Source of the DNA: Dipetalonema caudispina
Lineage: Eukaryota > Nematoda > Chromadorea > Rhabditida > Onchocercidae
Reading direction: 5' to 3'
Length of the DNA: 64,000 nucleotides
NCBI GenBank assembly: GCA_013365325.1
Contig: JABVXV010000049.1
Coordinates: 124,001-188,000 of the forward strand
The notes beneath the pieces were generated by a model. It saw only the letters and a program-made list of their open reading frames with translations, ran no database searches and was not told the DNA's origin. Position 1 is the first letter of the stretch. Each line of letters starts with the position of its first letter. Below, in pieces: positions 41,361-56,500 of the stretch. The translations under genes were made by a program, and so were the position numbers.

Positions 41361-42597
41361 CCACTACATATGGCAAAATTTCAGATAATTGTGTCCATAC
41401 CTTACCTGTCAACCTTTACAGACGGTAATGAGAGAATCTTATACCAATCAATAATATCACCTATCGAATGGATTACTCATACCGAGAACCAAAGTGCGTT
41501 ATCTATAAATGGACGGACCGTAAAATTGATGAAGTGTAACTTATGTCTCATTAATGGGTAAAGGTTAGAAGGAGTGTAAGTTTGGCTTAGCTGCTTGGTT
41601 AGATTCATTTAGAATGTCTTCGTTATATTTTCAACCTTTAATAGAGAGAATGTTAATGATTGTAGTAATTATTAACATATAAGCTATCCTCGTTTTCCTG
41701 TAAATTATCTTTTATTACTAATGTTATGATTTCTTTATAGAGTTACAATTTTAGTCCGATTAGTGAAGAGATGAAATTTTGGCCATTGTTACCTGGTTAC
41801 TCGTAAAGTTAAAAGTTTATCATTATTATTTGTAATTTCAGACATTAAATGTATCATGTATGGAACATTTTGGAAGTTTTGCGAATAATGAATGAAAGAA
41901 TGATGAATCACTAATCAGCATTTATTATTATCTTGAGATATTTAGAATTTAATTTAAAAAAGAAATAAATGTCAGTAAGGCATTACATTACTATTTTTTT
42001 ATCTAACAGTAATATATTTCAACTGCATTCGTTTATTTCCATTTAATTCATATAAAAATAGACAACGATCAGTCATGATTGTATTCATAGAAGGGATAGA
42101 TGATAATCAAATTGGGAAGAGCTTTGAAATTATATAAGCATTCCTTATTAGAAGAATAGAAATTGGATAGGATAGAAGAATAACTAATATTGATATCTTG
42201 AACAATACCAAGAAATGATCATTTAAAAATGAAGGATACAATTCATTTTTCTCTTTTAGTTAATTCAAAATGAAAATATTATGGATGAATACGATAATAT
42301 TCAGCAATTATAATAGTATACAATCTTAATTCATTCTTATCACATTTTAATAAGTAAGTAATGAAAATTGAATTTTCGATATTCTCCAGCAGATGATGGC
42401 ATATATTAATGATGAATCACTTGTATCGTCATTCGTATTTCATTTGTTATGAATGTATTGAGAAATGGTCAGATATGATTTATTCATATTTCCCACGGCA
42501 TAAATATTCATAACTTATTGCCTGCTTTTCATTTACTATTATATGTTTACAAAACTTTGACATCTTTCTTTTTCGCATTTCTATGATTTCTATCCCT

Positions 42598-44896
<2,299 letters not shown>

Positions 44897-46139
44897 CGTT
44901 CACCCTCTATAGAGTACCGAGACGATTGGTCACTCCACACAATTATGAATGTATCAAATAATTCCCGCTTAAAAACTCTATAAAATTTATAGCATCAAAA
45001 ATTTGATGAATTTCCATAAACTAATAAGCTGTTTCATTTGCATATATATTCATTCATTCATGCGGTCAGATTATGAGGCTCAACATGTTGAATTTTGAAG
45101 CACAGTGTTAATTTCAAACAGACATTTGTTTCCCCATGCGATCTAATATTTTAACAATATTAAGATATAAAGAAATGGGCTGTATAGTATTTTATAGTTT
45201 CGATTGAATTACGTAAATTACTTAAATATTCAATAGCTTTTTAAGGCACTTAAGCCATGTACAAGTGTTTACGTGATGCTTTCAGCATCTATTATCAAAT
45301 CACACTACTTAAAAGTAGGCTCAGGATTCCAGACCTTATTCTTAACGCTGAATCTGCTTGTTCAATTTTCCATCATACCAAAGGGAAACATTTATAGTTG
45401 AATTTTACTGACTTTGTAAGCAAAATTCTGTCAATTCTTTTATTTTTTTAAACCAACAAGTAAAATAAGAAATAAAAATAAGAATTCCCAAATCACTGTC
45501 ATCAAGTAATCTTGCACTTCTATATTTGTCAATAGTCAAAATGCTATTTTTGGAACTGTTAACACGAAGTGCGGAAAAGGAGGAAATTCAATATGCCATA
45601 CAATATTAAAATTACCTAGTAAATCTATGCTAATTTATACTCAGGAAGTTACGATAATGTTGGCAGTTATTCTTGAATGATAGAATGGTATATCTCAGAG
45701 GACAACTGATTACTGAAAAGCTTGTCTTCTATCAAATATAAATATAAAATCGAAAAACTCATCTACTTCTGACTCAAAAGACATTAATTGATCCTTATAT
45801 CCTGATTATGACATGATAAAACATGACAATTTAGGGGTGTACAAAGAAGGTAAGAGGAGAAAGTGGTTCTTCTTCATAAAACTTCACCTCACTAGGAAGT
45901 GAAATTTCAAAGTTGACCATCCCATTCTCTCGAAAAACTCCAGGCCAATGATCTCAGCAGACCTAATCACTGCTGCAGTATAAAATTGAACATTTGAAGA
46001 AGCAAATTTAAAGAAAACATAAATGCACAAGTCGCAAAACATCTTCAGAAAATTAGTTTTTTTTTTTTTCTCTAAATAAATAATGCCACTTGCATGGTGA
46101 TATTGAACTAATATTACTCGTTTCAGTTACTTTAGAAGC
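44897..46139. other. Gap between the kinase and the USP gene
   Basis: About 1.2 kb, AT-rich, no exon recognised. It should hold the USP 3' UTR and the kinase promoter. A CTCTATAG acceptor lies 14 nt upstream of the kinase ATG and could serve trans-splicing. Confidence 0.5.
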
Positions 46140-49100
46140 TCATGAATGTGACGACAACGGCATGTCAACTGCATTTCTCCTTTTCAAGTCTTCCAAAGTT
46201 TCCACAATCTTTTCGTTAACTTTTGCAATCAGTTTCTGCAGATTTTCTGAAGATGGGTGGTCCTCCGGAATGCACAGCAGCTGAAACGCAAAGAAAAAAT
46301 TAAATATAAGATAGCAAAGCAAACATTTCGTTAGAATTATAGTTCTGTAGGCTTTATACACAACATTTGAACATTAGAGCTCAGCAAGATTTACCGATCA
46401 CAGTCATACAAGACAAGTAAAGGATGGTATCTTTCATATAGCAGAAGAGAATGTCCGGTGTGGAAGAAAATGTCAGCTACGTAACCGCTACTAATGAACT
46501 TTAAGAGAATTATAGGAACAAATAAATTTACTTCAGGTCCACCGCCGTATATTGACTGGAAAAACAACCAAGCTTCACGAGGTAACTGCACGTATTGTGA
46601 AGCCCGTAAATGTGGTTTTGTATCACACGTATTACTACGAACCAGTATGACGTTGTTGTCAATAGATCCAGGTGGTTCTGGAATGCAATCAGAATGTTAA
46701 GATTTAAAAAAGAAGAAAAACATTTCTAGAAATGCATTAACTATTAATAATTTTGAACTGAGCGTCCCAGAAACATCGATTTGAAGGCTTTACAGTTGTA
46801 AGGATGACCGCATAACAATCAGTTTTGCACTGCTACTGTCATTTTTCTGTTCTAATGGAATTTCAAATGCAATTAATAATAACAAATAATTACAAATACA
46901 ATAAAATTACCAAATTCATTCTCTTCAACAAATGCCTTCCATTTATCAATCCAAGCTTTCGCAATAACATTCGGTGGCATGTAATAACCATAAGTAAGCG
47001 CTGGGATATCATTTTTTAATCTTTTCAGCTGTTCTTCCAATGTTAAGAATGCCTTAAGCTCAATTTCACGTTTATGCTTCATTATTTGGAACTCATTTTG
47101 GCAGGATAAGCAGTAATGCAACTCGGAACTTGCAGGTCCACCACCAAATCTAAATTTTGAACAGTTGCCACAATTAATGTACAAAGGTGAGCAATAAGCA
47201 AAGTAAGCTTTAGCACCAACAGTGATTAAATAGTATGACGATCAAAGCGTAAGAATTCTACTACTTTAATATCGGTACTTTCAATAAAACATAGAATTGT
47301 GCCGTAGAATCAAAGACTCCCACATGTCTTGCTAAGTGCATGATAACATTAAATAGCAAAATGATGTCTAAACATCTTAATTCATTTAAATGATCATTAA
47401 CATCACTGATAGAATTTTACATAGAGTTCTTAGACTTACTTTTCGTAAAGAAAATCCCACAATGAACTGCTGATCGTTGCATAGTAATCCGTAAGACATG
47501 CTGCTCTACGTGGAAGGATTTGTGAATGTTGACAAAGAAAATCATAATTCGTAATAGGCCCAGGATTTGAAAACGTTGCAAAACGATGTAACCATTCTCG
47601 AGAAATATAGTGATGCAACGGAACCTTTACATGAAACGAAGTAATATTTGAATTGTGAAGTTTAGGTCAAAAATAGATTAAACAATTCGCTATTTAACTT
47701 AATTTTGCTTTAAACTTTGAAATGTTTCTAAATTCGATCAGATTTAATCACGCGCAACAAGCTGTCTATTCTTACTTCGTCTTGATAAATTGCTTAGTGT
47801 ATAAGGTAATAAAACTACTCTTGATTTAAGAAAAGAAATATCAATTATTGCAGTCGAACCTTTATTTTATCGTTCTCCTCAAGCATTTGTCTCACACGAA
47901 TCCGAATATCGTCCATATTTTGCGATGACTGCCTTTGATAAAACAATACATAGGCTTCTTTACTCAAGATATCAGCGGTTTCCAACCGAGTTACCACAGT
48001 GTCATCAAATTCGTACCAATTGTCATCCATCTCATTCTTGCAATAAGCAACATAGTGTCCACCTCCAAATAAAACGAACTTTATTCAGTAATTAAATACA
48101 AGATCATGAGGAAAGTATAAAGTATTCTCATCATTAAACTCCTGAGTGATCTCAACGAAGAAGCCAAAGTAATATTAGCCAAATATTAATGAAAGAATAC
48201 TTCTCAAAGCAATTATCTTACTAATGACTCACTCTCAGCATTTGCACCATAATGTGTAATGAATGCAACTAAATCATAGAGCACTGGTTCTTTGTTTTCT
48301 TCGAAACTGGCGATAAATGGTGTCAAATCCAGATCGTGCACTGGAAATGTCACCTTGCTTCGTATCTATAAAATTTTTTTTTTCTTTTTTTTGGAAAGCT
48401 CATAAATTTATGTTACAAAAGAACAGTTACAAATTAGAGAATTTAAAAGGAAAAAAGGAAGCAAACTTTGATTGAATAGGATAATTCGTGCCGAAACCGT
48501 TTCAAATGTATGCATAAAATTTCTGGTGGATCGATGATTTTGCAAATCTTGACACCGTTTCGCAATCTGAAAACATAAAGAATTAATTTCCAACAGTACA
48601 CCTTAAACGAATTAGTAGTTCAGTTATGAAAATCTATTTTGAGGCTATCAAAAAGAATTAGTGAATAATCGCTCAAAGCTACCATTTAATTATAAGGTAG
48701 TTTTCTTTCACCTGATTGGCGAGTGCTTGTCTAACATGATTGTATATAAGCCTATCAAATACATCCTGTGATCCAAGCTCAATGATAATTAAAACAATTA
48801 TTTTGTCGGAAAATCATTATACTTGGCACATTTTTCGCAAGAATACATATTTTCCCCACAAAGATCATCCGGCAAAAAGAACGCTGCAAGTGCATCATTC
48901 AAAGAAACCAACTCCCCAAATAGATAATGATACACTGAACGAAATAAGCTTCCTCCAAGCCACCATGGCCATTGCCAAAAGCTGCTCCCACTACCATTAA
49001 CCACTTCCTGTAAATTACACATAATAAATCGAAAAAAAAGAACATCAACAGGATGGATATTACTAAACGTGATATATTCGCAAAATACAATGTATTTCCA

Positions 49101-51975
49101 TGAAAACTTACTTGCTCATTCCTATTTACTTCCCTGTCTTCACTGTTTAGATCCATTGAGTATGACGCAATGTGATCAAGTTGTTCTCTTGTTGGAATGC
49201 TCAACGACAAGTCCTTCAATGACCATTTATACCGAATAATGATTCAAACGGTTACAAAAAAATTTTAAAGTGAAGTTTAACTTGATTTGAGTTTTAAAAG
49301 TTGCAAAAATCCTTGACCCTAAGCCATGCAGCATTAGAAGAAATTAATCTAACCTGGAAAGTCTCACAAGTTTCTGAAAGATGGTGACACGTAAGACATT
49401 TCACAACACTACTTAAACGCCCATCAAAAACTTCCGTCACCAAACTTCGATAATAAATAGGCGACCTAGATTGCCTGCTTCCTGAAAACTATTTAAATTT
49501 GCATAAAGATTTGTGTTCTACAACGCTGCACAGACAAATTCATTACTGTCAAATTCCGTGTAACGCAACAAAAATTTTGAACGTTGCAGAATTACTATAA
49601 TGTAAAAAACAAAAACAAAGTTTCATTACGTTGATCCGCTTCTGCTGATTCCTGCTGATTAACGGGATGATCCGGAATCTGTGTTAATTGATCGTTGCTT
49701 ATGGGTTCAGAATGCTTACTTGCTTTTGAAGCTGCAGGCATCTCCTGAAATAATTCAGTAATTTGAAGAATTTTTTCTAAAGATCCTGGAGAATTGAAAG
49801 ATATGAATGCTAAGCAGATATTTTCTGCAAGTTTACTCACTCCATCAGAGCTCCAGCCACTATCAGCAGTTTCATATCGTTCGTCATCATCAGACGCGCG
49901 ACTGCTGGAACGCGATGGAACATATTTGCTCCGCAAGAAACCAGTGATATTTTCTTCTTTATTCTGTATATTACAGTTACGTGCAATATTCCGATATTCC
50001 CACTGTAAAGAATAAATCATTATGAATATTGAAAAACAAGAAAAACTAAATACATATAAAAGCGAAAATTACAGTAGACTTTAACTTACAGCAAAAACAG
50101 GTTGACGTAATTCACGATGCAACACATCTAGAAGGCACCTGATAAATTCCTGAGTATCCTGCTGTGTTAGACCACGAAATTGTGGGTATTGGTGGCGAAC
50201 TTGCTAAAAAAAAAAACTGCATCAAATCATTTTTTTTAAAAATTATATATTCTCATAAATCACACAACCGAAATCAAAACATACTGTAAGGAAAAGTTGC
50301 GGATTAATGCAACGATTTCGTTCCTCAGACCAAAGTGCCTGCAGTAGACAACGAAATGAACGCGAAACAGGCGGTTCTCCATTATTATCTAACACCTTTG
50401 AAGCAAAGGAAGAAACGGAATCAAGTGAACGAAAGAAATCGGAAAAAGGAGGGCAATTTGAGAGTGCTTGTACGGCTGCATTCATATAACACGTGTTACC
50501 CAAATTTGTCAGTCCTGTCAAACCTGCAAATTTTTTCAAATCAACACATAAATATTGATGTTATTGCAGCGGTATCAATTTCATATCACACTGATGTTCA
50601 TTTATACTTTAATTTCCTAACTTTTCGTGGCTTTATAACAAACTTTCTTCTCTTCCCCGCTCCAAAAAAAAGAAAAATAATTCCGTTTTTTAACTTCTTA
50701 CCAAAACTTCCATTCTAAATAAATGACATGGAAATACAATTTTTATCATAAAATAATTCTAAGAAAGGGCCTCATCGAAGTTACATAAGCATTTCAAAAA
50801 TGCAGTAACCCGGATGTTATCAACAAATTAATGAATTGTAATTTTGTTCAAGGTAAAAAGATGGTTCGAGCAGTATCAGTAGAAAGTAGTTTTTCGTTAT
50901 AGAACTGTAATTAATATATTATGTAAGTTAAATAACAATACGCAATGCAACAGCAAACCACGAGGATGAATTTGACTCTCGTCCATTCCAACATCCATCA
51001 CTGCTGGCTGCCAAATATCGTTGCGCGAATTGAATTCACGTCCAGTTGTTGCATTTATTGGTCGAAACTGTTAGAATCAAAAACTATGTTAAGGAAAATT
51101 AGCGAAATAAAGCAGAAGCATTAATTGCCACGACAGAGAGTGATAATAAAAAATGACCAAGATACCTCACGCACTAATCTATGACCTTTCTGTTATCAAA
51201 ATAAAGTTGTAACAGATAGAGCCAATACTTTATTCCGCACAGCTAACCTTTACATCCCTAATTCATCAAAATCCGCCAGAAGAGCTTAAAATTTTAACTT
51301 GAGGAGTCTTTCGACTGAAAGAAAAACAATACTCGAATATGGGTTATTCTTTTGGTAGAGGTTTGACTGGTGATAAAAGGCACTGCAGAAATAACTGGTC
51401 CACTGCTAATATCAACAAGCATATTTGCAACTTCTTCATTTCCAGTTCTTGAGCCCTGCAACTTTGTTACTGTGTAACAGAAGATTATGTTGCATAACCA
51501 CAAAGCTGAAGATGGATATCGTCTTTTAAAACGGTCAACGACACTACTCACCAACATCCTACTTCTCGCTACATTCGTAGTTTTATTTAGTTATTTAAAC
51601 CAGAAATCCCTTCGGTACAAATTGAAATTTATAACTTACTAATTCAGTTGAAAAATTCAACCATGTAAAACAACTGCTATCAAATTTGTCGCGTATGAGT
51701 GATAATATTAAACCAAAAAGCTTGTTAAGCTCTCCAATCAGTACTGACTAGGAATGTTATTTCCGAAAGGAAAAAATCCGAATAAGTTAAATAATAAGTT
51801 ATCCTAAATAAACAAGTTCTCCTTGATGACGAAACTGAATGCAATAATTCTGTAGAATGAAGGATGCTTTTCACTTAAGCAGCTAAGCATTATCAGTCCT
51901 AAAACAACCTTTTTCCCAGTTATTGTCATCGTCAAGTCGATAAACCGTTTCGGCTTGAATGGCTGTTAGACTCAC
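46140..51975 (-). CDS. USP20/33: Ubiquitin carboxyl-terminal hydrolase of the USP20/USP33 type
   Basis: Cysteine deubiquitinase; human relatives act on hypoxia, receptor-recycling and centrosome substrates. Exons (minus): 51975-51909, 51469-51333, 51067-50959, 50523-50285, 50203-50090, 50002-49841, 49744-49630, 49481-49354, 49213-49112, 49007-48823, 48566-48467, 48365-48233, 48062-47860, 47624-47440, 47149-46911, 46677-46532, 46280-46140; all phases close, about 834 residues. The Cys box is [20 protein letters not shown], then [14 protein letters not shown] Ser/Asp-rich insert with [11 protein letters not shown] follows, then [27 protein letters not shown], the His box [10 protein letters not shown], and [10 protein letters not shown]. 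Two DUSP domains follow, each with the GGGP motif ([16 protein letters not shown]), as in USP20/33. The 5' end is unresolved: an exon near 52032-52059 is possible, and the N-terminal zinc finger of this family was not found. Confidence 0.92.
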
Positions 51976-53572
51976 CTATTTAAACCGATAATGAAGATGC
52001 TTACCACATTATGCTGTGATTTCGAAATTACACAGTTTGGGACGTTTACTCCGTCAGTTCTACAACGTGAAGGAATCACTCTCGAAGTGCTTTGTACTCT
52101 TTTCCTTGTTCCATATTTTTTTGCATTTTTTTTCAATCTTTTCCTCGTCATTCCATCTAATAACAGCCAAAATTCCTTCCGTCATATACGTGCAAAAGAA
52201 ATTCACAGCAATTGTTACCTATAAAAACTGAAACTTTGAAACAAATTCTTTTGCAAAAAGAAAAGAATTAGGGTCGTAGTAATAAACGCAATATTATACG
52301 TTACAGTTCTAAGTGCATTCCTTTGCACTATGTTAACTTCAACTGGACAATTAGTAAATCTATATATGAATACATCACATGCATAAATCTATTACCTGTA
52401 AAACTATCTCTCGAAAATAAATTCGACAACTTGCAAAACTGAACACTATAGAATTTGTTAATCTTCAATATCAAAGTTTTAGAAATATTTAAATATAAAT
52501 TAGTCTATGACATTTAAACATGTAGAAAATAAATGTAAAATGTATGCCAATCTTCGACGTTCACCGTACAACTATGTCGAATAAACAAGAAATAGATACT
52601 AAAAGGAAGAAAAATAAATGAATCATATAATAAACACGAATATACATCTCATTGAAGACGCTGTAGTTCACACTTTTGGCTTTACTGACATATAAATCAA
52701 GCTTATCTTAGATATGCCTAGAAAAGAAAGATAAAATATCGTCTAAACTTCTCATATTTCTTCCCGGTAATTACCGGTACTATTTTTTAAATCACAACTT
52801 ATCAAAAATCTTTCACACCATAAATAAAACCCTTCTCTATCCTCCATCCATATGTAGACTATAACGCTTTTCCCTATAATATTTAGCTGTTATAGTTAAC
52901 ATTTCTAAATGTACCAATTATGGCGCGCATATTTGAATTTTTGGCCAAGTAAATGTCCGATGATTATTGGCAAATTTTATTGTTTAATTGGCCTGGGGCT
53001 GAATTTTTCTTTTTTTTTGATTATTATTATGATTAAATTTTTCATTGACTAAAATTATTGAGATTTCATTACTATCATTCATTTTGAAGTATAGGAATAG
53101 TAGAAGCGTTTAATAGATTGTTCTTTTATAGATATTTCAGTTTAGAATATTTTTTGTCAATTTTCTTCCAATTTATGCAAGTATCAAATATTAGGATTGG
53201 AAAATTTGATAAACAATTGATAGTTTATATCTTATCTGTTGAAATAATGTAAACTCATATGATTAGAGTAGGAATGGAAAAGATTAATATGTTACATTTG
53301 AAGGACGATTTATTGATATATTAGGGACTTGAGTATTCTTTGCCAATTAACAATACCGTTAAAGATATGATAATAAGGAATGATTCTTGAAATACTCTTT
53401 TTTTTTCCTCCGTTATTTCTCTAAATCTGCTTGTCCCATTCATTTCGTCCTATTTTCGATCTTTTTATCGTATATTTCACTCGCTTTTAAAGCAATTTAC
53501 TCACAGAACAGTTTACTCACTCCAGAACCGGTATCTGAAACTCTCAAACTTCTTCCTGACGATTTCATTTGA
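51976..53572. other. Divergent upstream region between the USP gene and NCAPD3
   Basis: About 1.6 kb separating two genes transcribed away from each other. It probably holds both promoters. On the minus strand near 52032-52059 a short coding-like stretch (TDGVNVPNC) may be an additional USP exon. On the plus strand a TTTACTCACAG acceptor sits about 70 bp before the NCAPD3 ATG and may receive the spliced leader. No zinc-finger exon was recognised. Confidence 0.45.
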
Positions 53573-56500
53573 ATGGAAGAAAAACATAAACTATTTGAAG
53601 CACTCGAAGATGTGACCAGCATTTTCTCGGAAGTGAGTGATGAATGGACCATTGCATGGTAAGCATTCTTTCCGTGTAGAGGCACGGTTCGTCAAAGAAT
53701 TTGACCGGTTGATGAAATGTGCTATTTCCAGATCTCAACCAGAATTGTTATAAAACAGTGACGAAATCCTTACCAAGGAGAATCTGGATAATGGTTATGC
53801 TTATATGTAACATAGCATAACATTCATTTTTTTCAGCTTTGAAGATAATTTTTTGGACTTCGGCAACTTCGCACATGCGATGCGATTTTCGATCCTTCAA
53901 GCTTTCGATTACTCACAGCGCCTTTCAGAATGTGAGTAATTAAATGAGTTCGGGTCAATTAATGGATACTTTCTAAAATGAGCACCGAATTTGAGACAGT
54001 TTCTCCTGTAGTTTGAATTTTTTTAGTATGTTCCCGATTATTATTCTATGTTGCGAAAGCAAATTCGTCAACCAAAATATGGCATGAAATGGCTGAAAGA
54101 AATTTTGATGCAAAGAAATTATGCGTTTTTGCATGGTATTTGATTGAGCGGGGGCAACAGCCTGATGTGTAAGCATTTGTTTTTAACAATTCCTTAGTTG
54201 TAAGTTCTTCTTTGTGTATAATAGAATAGAAAGTAGATCAATAATGGTTCGTTATTTATCAAATTAAACTTTCTTGTTTAAATGTTCTGTTTCGAGTTGA
54301 TATTTTGAGTCATTTTCAAGTCTTCGATCAGCAGCATGCTTTTGAATTCAATTATCTCTGGGATAATTGCGACTAGATTATATATTCAGTTAGTAATATG
54401 TTTTTGACACGATCAACTATCATTTCATATTGCCTTGCCCGATCTATATCCACAAAATTAATCTAAGTTCCAGTTACTTTTATCTCATCATAAGGCTATC
54501 AGAATGATATTATGTAGTGAAATTGCTTGTTCATTTGTATGCATCTATTTGTCCTTTGAAGCACATTTTTGTTCATCTAAATCAGTTGGTTTCAGTGTTC
54601 TTGATGATCGAAAAGTTGGATTAATTGGTTCCCGATTATACATCTCATTGTGCTGTTTAAGTGGAGCGCAGGCGTTTAATATCTTCAATGATTATCTCTT
54701 TCAAGTGATTTTTCTCAGCTTTTTTCATTAGACTGGCTTTAAATTTCATGTCATGCAAATGATGGACTTTAATTTTTGCTACTTGCAGAAGGCTTTGGAG
54801 GAATTGCAATTAATTCGCAGATTACTTAATAACGATTGTCTTCCGACAACTAACCATCGTATAGAAATAAGTGGAAACATCAAAAGTAAAAATAAGAAAC
54901 CATTTATTGCAAATAACTCGAGAATAAAGCAGACAGGTCTCCTTTATTGCATGTAAAAAAATATCATTTTTCCTCGTATAAAAAATATCAAATATCTAAT
55001 TGTTTTGGTATACTCTATATGAAGATGCAGGGGCCTATTAAAAGAGAATGCATGGATAACATGTGATTTAAACAATGTGATCCGCTTCAAAACTAACATA
55101 CTACTATCTTTTTTGCTTGTGAGATCGAGTAATGTAAATATCCAACTTGTTGTAGGAATATTGTGTTTTGCAGATTTCGAGAGACTTACTTTGGAGGACT
55201 TAACAGAATTAAAATATATGCTATGTGACGTTTTGGATTCATTATTTGTTTTCTTAAACAGAGGTTGGCCCGTATCAGCTGTTGATACGTTAATTTTTCT
55301 TTTTGTTGTTGATATTGATGATTTGACTATTCTAACATCTGCATTTGTTATCTAGAAATTCTTCGTTATTTCAGGCTTACTTTCATCAACTCAGCAATCT
55401 TTAACATCACTAGCAGTTTTTTTGCAACGACTTATGCAACTTGATTTTTCCGAAAAAACATCTCTTTTAGAATGTAAGCGGCTGTCAGATTTCCAGGTTT
55501 GTTCACTGTAGCTCGTCATAGTGCGGTAATTTTTTTCGCGCATTGAAAATCCCGTAATTCACTACAATTTAAATAGAGATTTAGTGTTTCAAGTATTGAA
55601 AGGTTTGCCATATTGTTTACATTATGAGTTGCGGAAAGCATTTTCAGAGATTACGGGGTTTTTCTGACCGATCGTTCGCTTTGATGCATCGTTTGCTGGA
55701 TAATCGGCATGCTGTCTCTGGCGTTGTATACGGAAGAATTGTTATGCCGCGGCTATTACTTTGGACATTTGAAAATACTGTATTTCCCACGAACGCTCAT
55801 CCACCGAAACTAATGAGCACTTATAAGGAAGCGATGCTAAGTTTCATCAGAATAAGAGTAGGGGTAAGGCAATAATTAAACTTCAATTTCCTAGTCTACA
55901 GTGGTTTTGGATACGCATTTTAATTTTGTGGTTTTGTTTAACATTTTGAAAATATAGGAATACTTATTACTATCACACTTTCGAAAATCCAGTCCAGTTA
56001 TTTTAATTGAAAACCAGCTGAAATTGTTGTTTTAGAAAGGTTTTGAAGAAGAGATATCCACCAGTTTATTGGTACTTCAAAATGTATGTTTTCGCTGTCC
56101 AGATCGTAGTGATTATCGGGCGAAAGTGGCTAGTTCCGTTGTTGAAGTCCTTTCCTATCTGCCTCCCAAATATATCCGGGTAATTTTGACTGATATTTAA
56201 AAAATGTTTTATGTATTTTTATTCTTGTAAGTCATAAAACATACTTATTGCTTCGTATTTGTAGGATTTTGTCGTTTTCTTGTTGCTAATTGGCTCCAAT
56301 TCCAAAGTTGCAGTCCGTGGTTTTGCTGTTGAAATTGCGGTGCCATTTATGAAACAACATGGTAAATTTTCCGCTCATATTCTTGCAAAATTTTTTGGAA
56401 TGAATTAGACTTTGTATCTGACTCTATTTTGAATGATTGGTTCATTTTTGGAGTTCATGTACTACAAAGCATTCTTCTTGATAAAACAGTACAGCATGAA

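Larger units (their letters stand above)
40229..42597. other. Gap between MGAT1 and the kinase gene
   Basis: About 2.4 kb with an A26 run (40819-40844) and a T25 run (41336-41360) roughly 500 bp apart in inverted orientation, and no supported exon. It should include the 5' end of MGAT1 and the 3' UTR of the kinase. Confidence 0.5.

Noticed and set aside
48715..48772. Possible USP exon ([18 protein letters not shown]).
   Set aside because: The flanking exons join directly in phase to give [14 protein letters not shown], matching USP20/33; this segment is intronic.
53497..53685. Minus-strand ORF opposite the first CAP-D3 exon.
   Set aside because: It is the complement of a well-supported exon, with no domain or splice partners.
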